Source: Paenibacillus sanguinis 2301083 = DSM 16941 (GTDB lineage Bacteria > Bacillota > Bacilli > Paenibacillales > Paenibacillaceae). Taken from it: a DNA stretch of 64,000 nt. This document shows positions 47,149 through 55,903 of the stretch, one piece after another. Under the pieces are notes generated by a model. The model saw nothing but the letters and a program-made list of their open reading frames with translations, was not told where the DNA came from and ran no database searches. A program made the position numbers and the translations under genes. Within the stretch, counting starts at the first letter, position 1. Every line of letters begins with the position of its first letter. The stretch spans positions 1 to 64,000 of the forward strand of contig NZ_KB895386.1 of the NCBI RefSeq assembly GCF_000374825.1. Direction: 5' to 3'.

Positions 47149-47197
47149 TGTAGGCACTTTATGGTTCACGACGCTTCTAAAAAGGGAGGCAAAGTAA

Positions 47198-47782
47198 ATG
47201 AACCATGTACCTTATGTCGTTGAACAGACAGCCCGCGGCGAGCGGAGCTATGATATTTATTCGCGTTTGCTGAAGGATCGAATCATTATGGTGTCGGGAG
47301 AAATCGAGGACCAGATGGCGAATGCGATCGTAGCGCAGCTATTGTTTCTGACCGCCGAGGACCCGGAGAAGGATATCCAGATGTATATCAACTGTCCTGG
47401 TGGATCCGTAACCGCCGGATTCTCTATCTATGACACTATGCAATTTGTACAGCCGGACATTTCAACGATTTGCACAGGCATGGCGGCGAGTTTTGGCACG
47501 ATCCTGCTGGTTGGTGGAGCCAAAGGGAAGCGCCTCGCTCTGCCAAACAGTGAAATTATGATCCATCAACCCCATGGGGGGACGCGAGGGCAGGCCTCGG
47601 ATATGCTGATTCACGCGAACCGGATCATTCAACATCGCCAGCGGCTCAATATGCTGCTAGCCGACCATACGGGACAACCGCTTGAGCGTATTGAGAAGGA
47701 TTCAGATCGAGACTATTTCCTGACCGCAGAGGAAGCGGTAGAGTATGGACTGGTGGATAAGGTCATATCTGCTGCTGAATAA
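47198..47782 (+). CDS. clpP: ATP-dependent Clp protease proteolytic subunit (ClpP paralog)
   Basis: 194 residues. The full ClpP fold with catalytic triad Ser98 ([11 protein letters not shown]), His123 ([10 protein letters not shown]) and Asp172 ([13 protein letters not shown]). The handle and hydrophobic-pocket sequences are family-like. The residues after the active Ser ([13 protein letters not shown]) differ from the usual SMGAFLLAAGEKG of bacillary ClpP, hinting at a second, specialised copy rather than the main housekeeping one. AAAAGGGAGG precedes ATG. No Clp ATPase gene is nearby. Confidence 0.93.
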   Translation: MNHVPYVVEQTARGERSYDIYSRLLKDRIIMVSGEIEDQMANAIVAQLLFLTAEDPEKDIQMYINCPGGSVTAGFSIYDTMQFVQPDISTICTGMAASFGTILLVGGAKGKRLALPNSEIMIHQPHGGTRGQASDMLIHANRIIQHRQRLNMLLADHTGQPLERIEKDSDRDYFLTAEEAVEYGLVDKVISAAE

Positions 47783-47818
47783 ACAGCCCTGGCATTTCAG
47801 AATAGGAAGGAACCCTGC

Positions 47819-47856
47819 AAGGTCCGGAAGGTCATTTGAACTTCCGGGCCTTTTGA
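47819..47856. terminator. Terminator between clpP and the MocR gene
   Basis: AAGGTCCGGAAG (47819-47830) pairs with CTTCCGGGCCTT (47841-47852), followed by TTTT-like sequence; the genes on both sides converge here. Confidence 0.75.
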
Positions 47857-47871
47857 GTTTGCTCATTTAAC

Positions 47872-49293
47872 TTAAGGCATAGATGCAGACAAATTCATAA
47901 GCCGGTTCATCCCTTCACGGATTTGCTGCTCGTGGGCATAAGAGAAGGACAAACGCAGCTTGCGGCTCGAGGCAGCCGAAGGATCAAATACCGTTCCAGG
48001 TGCAAAAGCAACGGAATGTTCTATACACCGGTGAAGCAAACGGCCTGTATCTATGCCTTCCGGTAGCTCTACCCAGATGTTGAGTCCACCTTCAGGCTGG
48101 GTCCAAGTCCAGTTGGTCTTTTGCAGGCATTGTTCCATGATTCCCATTCTTAATTGTAGGGCCGTACGGAGCTTGGACAAGTGCTGATGCATGCGCGAAG
48201 ATTGAAAATAACGTAGAAAGAGCTTCTGGTTCAGAAGAGGCGACCCATTATCCGCTAATGCTTTTACCGCCCGCAATCCGGGCATAAACCGGGGATGGCA
48301 TATAATGGCCGCAATTCGCAGACCAGGTACAACGTACTTGCTATAGCTGCGAATATAGAGCGCTTGTCCTGTTGTATCATACGTAAAAATCGGTGCCGGG
48401 GGTTTCTTTTTAAAGTAAATGTCATAGGTGCTGTCGTCTTCGACGAGAAAGCAGCCATATTGCTCTGCCATTTCCGGCAATTGCTTTCGCTGTTCCGCTG
48501 GGATTTTCATACCGGTTGGATTCTGAAAGGTTGGCGTCATGTAAAAAAGACGTGGCTTCTCTGTCCTCATCAGATGCTCAATCTGCTCGAGATCATAACC
48601 CTGCGGATGAATATTCGTAAAAATCAGGCGCGCTCCCTGTTTACGGAAAATTTCCATCGCCGGCCCGTAGGTTGGACTTTCCATCAGGACACGGTCACCG
48701 GCTCTGATCAGGCTTCGGGAGATCAGATCAATGGCCTGCTGTGCGCCCGAGGTAATAAGCACTTCTTCGGCCGAAATATAGAACCGCTCCTTCAGTGTGA
48801 GATGGCTTGCTAGCGCACTGCGCAGTTCCGGATCACCCTGAATGGTAGAGTATGTTCCAAGCAGCCGGGGGTAGTGATCCAGCAAATCCCGCATGAGTTC
48901 CCCCCAGTATCGGTTGGGCAATAAGGCTGGATCGATCAATGACTTGGAAAACTGGTATTCCGCCTCAAGAGATTGCACGTGAGCCAGGGAATCTCCATGC
49001 AGCCAGATGGAGACTGCCGGATCATCTGCCTGGTCTGCCACAGACGAAGGGGAGGCAGGGCTGACATAATAACCGGACTTGTCCATGACGTATACGATCC
49101 CACGTTCCTTTAATGCCTGATAAGCTTTAAAAACCGTAAGCCGATGCACGCCAGCCTGCTTGGACAGACTTCGCACTGATGGAAGTCTATCATGTTCTCC
49201 CCACTCTCCCGCCTCGATACGCACCATGAGATTATGAGCCACCTGTTCATATAGCTTGAGGCTGCTATCTGTCATTAACATGGTTTTACTCAC
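47872..49293 (-). CDS. MocR/GntR-type regulator with aminotransferase domain
   Basis: About 473 residues. The N-terminal GntR winged helix (LYEQVAHNLMVRIEAGEWGE, LPSVRSLSKQAGVHRLTVFKAY) is fused to a fold-type I aminotransferase domain. The PLP Lys is in YIRSYSKYVVPGLRIA; TSGAQQAIDLISRSL and FQNPTGMKIP are also present. MocR proteins sense PLP or amino compounds. GTG at 49293 lies ten bases after AAAGGAG; upstream in-frame starts lack a site. It diverges from the EamA transporter, its likely target. Confidence 0.9.
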   Translation of the reverse strand: MSKTMLMTDSSLKLYEQVAHNLMVRIEAGEWGEHDRLPSVRSLSKQAGVHRLTVFKAYQALKERGIVYVMDKSGYYVSPASPSSVADQADDPAVSIWLHGDSLAHVQSLEAEYQFSKSLIDPALLPNRYWGELMRDLLDHYPRLLGTYSTIQGDPELRSALASHLTLKERFYISAEEVLITSGAQQAIDLISRSLIRAGDRVLMESPTYGPAMEIFRKQGARLIFTNIHPQGYDLEQIEHLMRTEKPRLFYMTPTFQNPTGMKIPAEQRKQLPEMAEQYGCFLVEDDSTYDIYFKKKPPAPIFTYDTTGQALYIRSYSKYVVPGLRIAAIICHPRFMPGLRAVKALADNGSPLLNQKLFLRYFQSSRMHQHLSKLRTALQLRMGIMEQCLQKTNWTWTQPEGGLNIWVELPEGIDTGRLLHRCIEHSVAFAPGTVFDPSAASSRKLRLSFSYAHEQQIREGMNRLMNLSASMP

Positions 49294-49412
49294 CCCACTC
49301 ACACTCCTTTGAACTCTATTGTAGCAGCAAACCAATAAATCTGTTCTGTTTTATTCAATCTGTTCTATGGATGATGGGATATGATAGAGAGCAGATAAAG
49401 GAGTGATGAACC

Positions 49413-50327
49413 ATGGTAGCAGCAGCATTTGCGGTTATGTGTCTTATTTTTGGAACCACGTTTCTGGCGATTAAAATTGGAGTGGAGGCAGGCATGCCGC
49501 CATTTTTATCGGCCGGATTGCGCTTTGTGATGGCAGGCGCCTTAATGTTTGCATGGATGTGGATGCAAGGAAAGGTTAAGCTGTCCCTGCTCTGGCGAAA
49601 AGAAATGCTTCTGACCGGAGCCGGGCTGACTTTCGGTACGTTTGCCGCCTTATATTGGGCTGAGCAACATGTAAGCTCTGGCGTCGGGGCTATCCTGTCG
49701 GCAACAGGCCCATTGATGATTATGGTCATGCAGACAGCTTTGCTACGGCAGAAGGCGTCTGCCCGCATGATTGCAGGTTGTCTTATCGGTTTTGGGGGAG
49801 TGGTGCTGGTTGTTCTGCCGGGTTTAACCATGGGCGGAAGCTCCTTGTGGCTATGGGGCTGTATCGCTGTTCTTGCTGGAGAGGTATGCTATTCGGCCGG
49901 TGCGCTTTACTCGAAAAAGGTGATAAGCCAGTTCAAGGAAACGAACCCTGTGGCACTTAATGCGGTGCAGATGATGTATGGAGGTGTGTTGTTATGTGGG
50001 CTTTCGCTCATGACGGAGCCATGGAATACAACTGCGCATAATTCGGGTCCAGCCATCCTGTCGCTGATCTACTTGACCGTGATCGGTTCGATGGTTGGCC
50101 ATAGCCTGTTCTACTGGATTATGTCACGTACCGATCCGTTGTTCCCCGCAACCTGGCTGTATATCTCTCCTCCGATTGCGGTCGGACTTGGAGCGGCGGT
50201 ATATCACGAGCATGTAAGCTGGATCACCTGGATCGGCGTTCTGCTTATTATTTCCGGCTTGCTGGCGATGAATGAGAATGTGGGGAGCTGGTTGAAAAAA
50301 GGAAAACAATCCAGTTCAATGGTTTGA
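49413..50327 (+). CDS. EamA/DMT-family transporter
   Basis: 304 residues, about ten hydrophobic segments in two homologous halves. Typical EamA features: FGTTFLAIKIGVEAGMPPFL, PPFLSAGLRFVMAG, YWAEQHVSSGVGAILSATGP in the first half and TDPLFPATWLYISPPIAVGL in the second. A metabolite exporter; the divergent MocR gene 120 bases away suggests an amino acid or vitamin-like substrate under MocR control. AAAGGAGTGATGAACC precedes ATG. Ends with a charged tail, GSWLKKGKQSS. Confidence 0.9.
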   Translation: MVAAAFAVMCLIFGTTFLAIKIGVEAGMPPFLSAGLRFVMAGALMFAWMWMQGKVKLSLLWRKEMLLTGAGLTFGTFAALYWAEQHVSSGVGAILSATGPLMIMVMQTALLRQKASARMIAGCLIGFGGVVLVVLPGLTMGGSSLWLWGCIAVLAGEVCYSAGALYSKKVISQFKETNPVALNAVQMMYGGVLLCGLSLMTEPWNTTAHNSGPAILSLIYLTVIGSMVGHSLFYWIMSRTDPLFPATWLYISPPIAVGLGAAVYHEHVSWITWIGVLLIISGLLAMNENVGSWLKKGKQSSSMV

Positions 50328-50358
50328 AATTTCAATGGCTGATGCTCCTCAAATCAGG

Positions 50359-50398
50359 AACAGCCTTGGCAGCGAGTCAAGTCACTGCCAAGGCTGTT
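50359..50398. terminator. Terminator between EamA and HAD genes
   Basis: AACAGCCTTGGCAG (50359-50372) pairs perfectly with CTGCCAAGGCTGTT (50385-50398). The genes converge, so it probably acts both ways, although the T run (CTGTTTTT) is interrupted. Confidence 0.75.
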
Positions 50399-50433
50399 AT
50401 CTGTTTTTGGATCATAAAAATGCGTTAAATGTA

Positions 50434-51234
50434 TTACTCCGCACCCAGCACAAATTTCTCAATCACATGCTTGACGCCATCCTCATTGTTGCTCAAGGTC
50501 ACATAATCTGCGATGTCCTTGAGCGCTGGGATCGCATTGGCCATAGCGACGCCAAGGCCGGCGGCTTCCAGCATTTCGTGGTCGTTCCACGAATCGCCAA
50601 TGGCAATGGTTTGGGAGAGATCGCAGCCGAAGTGGCCGGCCAGGAATTTCAGGGCATGACCCTTGGTGCCTTCCTTGTGCATGATCTCCAGGAAGTTTGG
50701 CTTGGATTTGGTCACATGGACTCCCTCTCCCAATAGCTCGCGGATTTCCGGAGCAATTTGGTCCAGGTAATCCGGCTCGTCGATAATGAGCATTTTAGGG
50801 GTTGGCTGGGCAACAAGCTTGGAGAAGTCCGGCTCTACATAATAAGCCGTTCCATTGAGAGTGGTATAGTCGATAAGCTTCTGATTCTCCTCACGGGCAT
50901 ACAGCTTGTCATCAATATAGGTTTGCAGATGTAGATTCCGCTGGATGCAGTATTCAAACAGCTTGTGGGCGGCATCCTGCGGCATATAGCGTTCATACAG
51001 CACCTTCTCGTCCAGCAGGTTCTTGACCAGGGCGCCTTGATAGGTAATAATCGGCACATTGAGGCCGGTTTGGCGAGCGATGGCCTGTGCTGAAGCATAG
51101 GCCCGACCCGTCGCCAAGGTAACAACGACGCCTTGGGCAACCGCTTGCTCCAGGGCCTGCTGCGTGGCAGGAGTCACCTCTCTGTTGTCGTTAATCAGCG
51201 TGTCGTCGATATCGATGGCAATCAGTTTGTACAA
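50434..51234 (-). CDS. Cof-type HAD-IIB family phosphatase
   Basis: 266 residues. Motif I AIDIDDTLINDNREV, motif II LATGRAYA, Lys in GTKGHALKFL and motif IV GDSWNDHEMLEAAGLG, with a type IIB cap between. YidA/YwpJ-like sugar-phosphate or FMN/PLP phosphatases are the nearest well-known members; the substrate is not predictable. The start is TTG, with AAGGGAGAG nine bases upstream. The next gene upstream is the lipoate ligase, 30 bases away on the same strand. Confidence 0.92.
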   Translation of the reverse strand: MYKLIAIDIDDTLINDNREVTPATQQALEQAVAQGVVVTLATGRAYASAQAIARQTGLNVPIITYQGALVKNLLDEKVLYERYMPQDAAHKLFEYCIQRNLHLQTYIDDKLYAREENQKLIDYTTLNGTAYYVEPDFSKLVAQPTPKMLIIDEPDYLDQIAPEIRELLGEGVHVTKSKPNFLEIMHKEGTKGHALKFLAGHFGCDLSQTIAIGDSWNDHEMLEAAGLGVAMANAIPALKDIADYVTLSNNEDGVKHVIEKFVLGAE

Positions 51235-51266
51235 TTTTCTCTCTCCCTTTTGTTATCCAAATATTA

Positions 51267-52271
51267 TTATTCTTCAAGAAACACCAGGCTGATAAAATCA
51301 TCGAACTCCAGGTTCCCGAAGTAATGTTTAACGTCGAGATTAGCCAGCGCTTCCTTGACGGCAGTCTCTTCGTATTTAATGCCTCTAAGCTTGTCCTCGA
51401 TATCAGCAACGTCGCCTATGCCGAAGAAATCACCATAAATCTTGATCTCCTGAATGTATCCGTCCTTGAGATTCATCCGCAAGTCGATGATGCCTACCGG
51501 GAATTTTTTGGCATGCTTCACATTGCTCTCCGGAGACAATCCATAGTTCCAATCCCAATTCTTGTAGCGCTGCCGGGAAATTTCATGAATTTTAGTCCAG
51601 TCCGCTTCGGTCAGCTTATACTGTGGGACGGCCTGCGGCTCCATGCCAAAGATGTGGCGCAGCAATTCGCTGCGGAACTCTTCAATAGTCATGTCTTGCT
51701 CCAGAAAATCAACGATGTTGGCTACCCGGCTGCGGACCGATTTTGTGCTTTTGGATTTAAATTTCTCCGGGTTGGCATGAAGCGAGGCTTGGACGTCCTC
51801 CAGATTCAGATTGAACATCAGCGTGCCGTGGCTGAACATCCGTCCGCGGGTAGCAAACTGCGCATTGCCGGAAATCTTCTGTTCGCCAACCTGAAGGTCA
51901 TTGCGTCCCGTCATTTCGGCATTGACCCCCAAGGACTTAAGCGCCTGAACGACGGGCTCCGTAAACTTGCGGAAATTATGGAAGGATTGTCCGTCATCCT
52001 TCGTGATGAAGCTGAAATTCAGGTTGCCCAGATCATGATATACGGCTCCGCCTCCGGATAACCGGCGCACAACCTGGATGCCGTGCTCCTTTACATATTC
52101 CTGGTTAATCTCTTCGATCGTATTCTGATGCTTGCCAATAATGATGGATGGTGCATTAATGTAGAACAACAGGTAGCTGTCATCCTCCAAAGGCAAATGC
52201 CGCAGGGCATACTCTTCGATAGCCAAATTAACGGATGCATCCGTAATTCCTTCGTTATCAATGAACAACAT
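51267..52271 (-). CDS. lplA: Lipoate-protein ligase A
   Basis: Attaches lipoate to dehydrogenase E2 subunits and GcvH, via lipoyl-AMP. About 334 residues: a catalytic domain with RRLSGGGAVYHDLGNLNFSF and the catalytic Lys in GEQKISGNAQF, plus a C-terminal accessory domain (about 245-330, with IYGDFFGIGDVADIEDKLRG). ATG at 52271 lies nine bases after AGGAGG; earlier in-frame starts overlap that site. Probably co-transcribed with the HAD phosphatase gene. Confidence 0.93.
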   Translation of the reverse strand: MLFIDNEGITDASVNLAIEEYALRHLPLEDDSYLLFYINAPSIIIGKHQNTIEEINQEYVKEHGIQVVRRLSGGGAVYHDLGNLNFSFITKDDGQSFHNFRKFTEPVVQALKSLGVNAEMTGRNDLQVGEQKISGNAQFATRGRMFSHGTLMFNLNLEDVQASLHANPEKFKSKSTKSVRSRVANIVDFLEQDMTIEEFRSELLRHIFGMEPQAVPQYKLTEADWTKIHEISRQRYKNWDWNYGLSPESNVKHAKKFPVGIIDLRMNLKDGYIQEIKIYGDFFGIGDVADIEDKLRGIKYEETAVKEALANLDVKHYFGNLEFDDFISLVFLEE

Positions 52272-52490
52272 GGTTCTCATCCTCCTGTCTGTACTTTCAA
52301 ATCTGATCATAAAGCTCCGATATGTAGATGTACTTGCTCACTCTTATTGTAAACCAATTGGCCTGGAAACCAAAGAGAAAAGGTCTGCCCGCAGCCTGTT
52401 ATTGACTTGAAGGGAGCGAAAACTTCATAATGGGGGCATTGAAGCTTGCTGTGCGGCGAGGCTGTATTTATCAATGGAAGAGGGATTGTC

Positions 52491-53588
52491 ATGAATTTGG
52501 AAATATACGGGCATGGGGGAGACTTGCTTACGGCTTCGGCTCGTTATGGGGTAGACGAGCGGCAGGTCACGGACTTTAGCGCCAATATCAATCCGCTGGG
52601 ACCGCCCCCGGGGCTGCTAAAGAGGTTGGGGGAGGCTCTGGCGAGCATTGTGCGCTACCCGGACCCTGGTCACCGCAGATTGGTTGCTCTGCTGGCGGAG
52701 CGTCACCGGGTGGAGCCGGACTGCATCGTGGTTGGTAACGGTGCGGCGGAGAATATGGCATTGGCCTTGTTGGGCCTGGCCCCTGGCAAGGTGGGGATTG
52801 TGGAGCCTTGCTTCTCTGAATATCGCACTCTGGCTGAGCAGTTTGGCTGCCTTGTATGCTCGGCCTATGGCCGAGAGGATCGGCAATTCCGGGCGGAACC
52901 GGATGAGATAGAGCGGCTGATTCGGGAGACGGATTTGATCTTTATCGGTCAGCCCAACAATCCGAACGGCGTGCCATATTCGCTGGACGAGCTGCGTCAA
53001 TTTGCTATGGCGGGGGAGCGATATCACACTTATGTGGTTATGGATGAAGCCTTTATTGACTTTATTCCTTCGGAGCAGCGCTGCACCTTGCTGGCAGAAT
53101 TACCGGCTTACCCGCATCTGATTCTGATTCGTTCGATGACCAAGTTTTACGCTATTCCAGGGTTAAGGCTGGGCTATGCACTGGCAAGTCCCGAGGTCGC
53201 TGGTCAGATGCGGGCGGTGCAGGTAACCTGGAGCGTGAATTCGCTGGCCCTGGCTGCCGGAGAATTTTGTCTGGGTATCAGCGGAGACTACGAACGAGCT
53301 ACGCTGGCGCTGGTAGAACAGCAGCGAGACTGGCTGCGCCGGGAGCTTGACGAGCTGGACTGTCTGACTTGGCCAAGCCAGGCTAATTTCTTGCTTGTAA
53401 GGCTGCCGAAGCCATGGACTGCCCTTGCCATGCAGGAAGCCTTGGGGCGGCGGTCAGTGCTGGTGCGCAGCTGTGCAATGTACGCTGGCTTGACGGAGCG
53501 GGATATCCGGGTCGCCGTGAAGGGGGAAGCCGCTTGCCGCCAGTTCATTCAGGAGATGAAGGAAGTCATGGGGGGAACGGGAAGATGA
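52491..53588 (+). CDS. cobD: L-threonine-O-3-phosphate decarboxylase
   Basis: A PLP enzyme making (R)-1-amino-2-propanol phosphate, the linker of the cobamide nucleotide loop. About 365 residues with YGHGGDLLTASARYG, the cobyric-pathway hallmark DFSANINPLGPP, FIGQPNNPNGVPYS, and the PLP Lys in LIRSMTKFYAIPGLRLGYA. It could be mistaken for histidinol-phosphate aminotransferase, but the neighbours settle it. AGAGGG lies just before ATG 52491. Its end overlaps cbiZ as ATGA. Confidence 0.92.
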   Translation: MNLEIYGHGGDLLTASARYGVDERQVTDFSANINPLGPPPGLLKRLGEALASIVRYPDPGHRRLVALLAERHRVEPDCIVVGNGAAENMALALLGLAPGKVGIVEPCFSEYRTLAEQFGCLVCSAYGREDRQFRAEPDEIERLIRETDLIFIGQPNNPNGVPYSLDELRQFAMAGERYHTYVVMDEAFIDFIPSEQRCTLLAELPAYPHLILIRSMTKFYAIPGLRLGYALASPEVAGQMRAVQVTWSVNSLALAAGEFCLGISGDYERATLALVEQQRDWLRRELDELDCLTWPSQANFLLVRLPKPWTALAMQEALGRRSVLVRSCAMYAGLTERDIRVAVKGEAACRQFIQEMKEVMGGTGR

Positions 53589-54316
53589 CAACACCATTTT
53601 TGGAGGTACAGCCGGGGGCAATTTATCATTCCCGGGTATGGCCGGGGCTGCGGCTGAGTTATGGGGAGCGGCATTTGCTGCTGGAGGCTCTCGAGCAACT
53701 GGACGGGCTGGGCAGCGCCGTATTTGGCGGCGGGAGCGGCGCAATCAAGCGGATGGTCAACATTTACGTGGACCGCTTCTATCGCTGCGAAAATCCGGTG
53801 CGGGATATTGCCGAACTGCTGCGGGGATGGGGATATCCTGCCGAGGGCACGGCCGGATTATTGACGGCCGTGCAGCTTCGCCGCGCTGCGGTAGCTGAGG
53901 AGCGCAGCGAGGGTTTTGCCGTCTTCTGCTGCGCGACGGCAGGGGTGTCGAACGCCGCGCGCGCAGGCGTTCGGCGGACGACGTTCCCGGCCTCCTGGAC
54001 GCCGGGAACGATTAATGTGCTGCTGGCCGTAGATGGACGGCTGACGCCGTCCGCGATGGTCAATGCCGTGATCACGGCGACCGAGGCCAAGACGGCCGCG
54101 CTGGGCGATCTCGGCGTATGCGACGCCGAGAATGGGCTCCCGGCCACCGGCACCACGACCGATGCGGTCATGCTTGGCGTGAGTCAGCGGGCCACCTGGC
54201 CGCTGCTGCATGCCTATGCAGGGACCGCCACGGACCTGGGCGGCATGGTGGGCCGCCTGGTCTACGCCGCCGTGAGCGAATCGCTGCGTGCTGGCGCAGC
54301 GGGAGCGCGCGGTTGA
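53585..54316 (+). CDS. cbiZ: Adenosylcobinamide amidohydrolase CbiZ
   Basis: About 243 residues. Cleaves the aminopropanol side chain from adenosylcobinamide so that the corrinoid can be rebuilt from cobyric acid. Family features: FGGGSGAIKRMVNIYVDRFY, the CCATAGVSNAARAG loop, GTINVLLAVDG, ALGDLGV and ATGTTTDAVMLG. ATG overlaps the cobD stop; the frame is open upstream, but only inside cobD. GC content climbs steeply through this gene. It implies salvage and remodelling of foreign cobamides. Confidence 0.93.
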   Translation: MTTPFLEVQPGAIYHSRVWPGLRLSYGERHLLLEALEQLDGLGSAVFGGGSGAIKRMVNIYVDRFYRCENPVRDIAELLRGWGYPAEGTAGLLTAVQLRRAAVAEERSEGFAVFCCATAGVSNAARAGVRRTTFPASWTPGTINVLLAVDGRLTPSAMVNAVITATEAKTAALGDLGVCDAENGLPATGTTTDAVMLGVSQRATWPLLHAYAGTATDLGGMVGRLVYAAVSESLRAGAAGARG

Positions 54317-55272
54317 TGGCGGCGTGGTGGGTGCTGCCGGTCGCGTACTTGCTCGACCGGCTGCTTGGCGATCCGCGCTGGCTCCCCCACCCTGTGGTGG
54401 GGATGGGCAAGGCGATCGCCGCGCTGGAGGCGGCCATCCGCCGCCTCGTCCCTGCCCGCCACTACCGCGTGGCGGGCGTGCTGCTGCCGCTGCTTGTCGC
54501 TGGCGGCAGCTTTGCTGTGACCTGGACGCTGCTGCGCCTGCTGGCCCAGGTCAGCCCATGGCTGGCGGCCGCTGTGGAGGCCGCCCTGATCTGGACGACG
54601 ATCGCTGCCAAGGGCTTGCGCGATGCGGGGCAGGACGTGGCCGGACACCTGCTGCGCGGTGACCTGCCTGCCGCCCGCCGCGCGCTGGGCATGATCGTCG
54701 GCCGGGATACGGCGCACCTGGATGCGCCGGAGACCGTGCGCGGCGCCGTGGAGACCGTCGCCGAGAATATCGTCGACGCCGTCGTGTCGCCGCTGATGTT
54801 CGCCCTGCTGGGCGGCGCTCCGCTGGCGATGGCTTACCGGGCGATCAACACCCTCGACTCGATGGTCGGCTACAAGAACGACAAGTACATCGATCTCGGC
54901 TGGGCCTCCGCCCGGTTGGACGATATCGCCAATTACATTCCGGCTCGCTTCACCGCTGCGCTGCTATCCGCGGCTGCCGCGGGGCTGCGGCTTGACGCCC
55001 GAGGAGCCTGGCGTGCCGTGCGGCGCGATGCCTCTGGCCATCCCAGCCCAAACAGCGGCTTCCCGGAGGCGGCGGTAGCCGGCGCACTGGGCGTGCGGCT
55101 GGGTGGGGAGAACAGCTATCATGGCGTAACCTCGTTCCGGGCTTATATGGGCGACAAGACGAGAGAGCTTGAGCCGGAAGATGTGAAGAGAACGTCCAGG
55201 CTGATGTTTTGGGTGGCCAATGCATTGGTTATTTTGGGAACACTGGCGTTGTTGGGCATGGAAATTCGCTAG
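54316..55272 (+). CDS. cbiB: Adenosylcobinamide-phosphate synthase CbiB
   Basis: Membrane enzyme of about 318 residues that joins adenosylcobyric acid with aminopropanol phosphate from CobD. Signature DRLLGDPRWLPHPVVGMGKAI at the start, ETVAENIVDAVVSPLMFAL, AYRAINTLDSMVGYKNDKY, and several helices. ATG shares a base with the cbiZ stop (TGATG), giving coupling. Much of the gene is far richer in G and C than its surroundings. cobU/cobS, needed for the final steps, are not in the window. Confidence 0.95.
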   Translation: MAAWWVLPVAYLLDRLLGDPRWLPHPVVGMGKAIAALEAAIRRLVPARHYRVAGVLLPLLVAGGSFAVTWTLLRLLAQVSPWLAAAVEAALIWTTIAAKGLRDAGQDVAGHLLRGDLPAARRALGMIVGRDTAHLDAPETVRGAVETVAENIVDAVVSPLMFALLGGAPLAMAYRAINTLDSMVGYKNDKYIDLGWASARLDDIANYIPARFTAALLSAAAAGLRLDARGAWRAVRRDASGHPSPNSGFPEAAVAGALGVRLGGENSYHGVTSFRAYMGDKTRELEPEDVKRTSRLMFWVANALVILGTLALLGMEIR

Positions 55273-55903
55273 AAGCCTCCAAACGGAGTTGGAGCAGACC
55301 AACGGAGCTAAGCAAACCAATTGAACTGAAAATGTGGTGACAAATAGCGGGGAACTGGTATGGAGCTAGCTAGAACGGCGAATGGGGGAGCGGTGGTCCT
55401 TCAGCTTGGCTCGAAGTTGCACGGTTTTGAAGCTAAACTATCATGATTTTGAGCTAACCATATCGAGGTAAAATAGAGCTACTCGGAGTATCTTCAGCAT
55501 CGCTGAGATTTTTAAATTAATGGAAAAAGTCCCGCTAATTAACGGATGATATGGCATGAGAGGTACTTTATAGGGAATATGTCATGCTAATATCTGTAAA
55601 ATACCCAATTTAAGAAAAAACAGCCAAAATAGCAGGAGGATTTCCAGTTAAATTCGATATTTGAGCGAAATTGGTGGAAATAGCGGGAGTATCTCCTGTA
55701 ATCATAAATTTTGCGGACTTGCTAGGGTGAATATTGTAGCATCATCCGCAAGCGGAGTTCCCACACTAGTCTTCGGGCCCTTGATAGTTCAATATGTTTT
55801 AAATAGCAATGAGGTTAAAAGTGAGGTTAAAAGTGAAATTAAAAGTAAGATTAAAAGTAAGATTACCCCTGCGTACAATGTAAGAAAAACAGGAGGTGGA
55901 AAG
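55273..55903. other. Long intergenic spacer with dispersed repeats
   Basis: No gene supported. AT-rich compared with cbiB. At 55631-55704 it holds GCAGGAGGATTTCCAGTTAAA and TTTGAGCGAAATTGG, related to sequence at 337-405. At 55811-55865 it holds a 12-base tandem array. An open frame through the array continues into cobC, but cobC's own ribosome site argues it is not part of the protein. Confidence 0.5.
55811..55865 (+). repeat. 12-base tandem repeat before cobC
   Basis: Five units, two perfect GAGGTTAAAAGT followed by GAAATTAAAAGT, AAGATTAAAAGT and a partial AAGATTA. It ends about 38 bases before the cobC start and is in frame with it without a stop. Confidence 0.8.

Noticed and set aside
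51324..52061. Open frame of 245 codons opposite the lipoate ligase gene
   Set aside because: No family similarity, fully overlapped by lplA, whose catalytic motifs are intact.
55811..55865. CRISPR array
   Set aside because: The units are 12 bases, adjoining and without spacers, so it is a simple tandem repeat; no cas genes are in the window.
55661..55903. An 81-residue N-terminal extension of the CobC-like protein
   Set aside because: The extension is encoded by dispersed and tandem repeats, while AGGAGGTGG lies at proper distance before the ATG at 55904.
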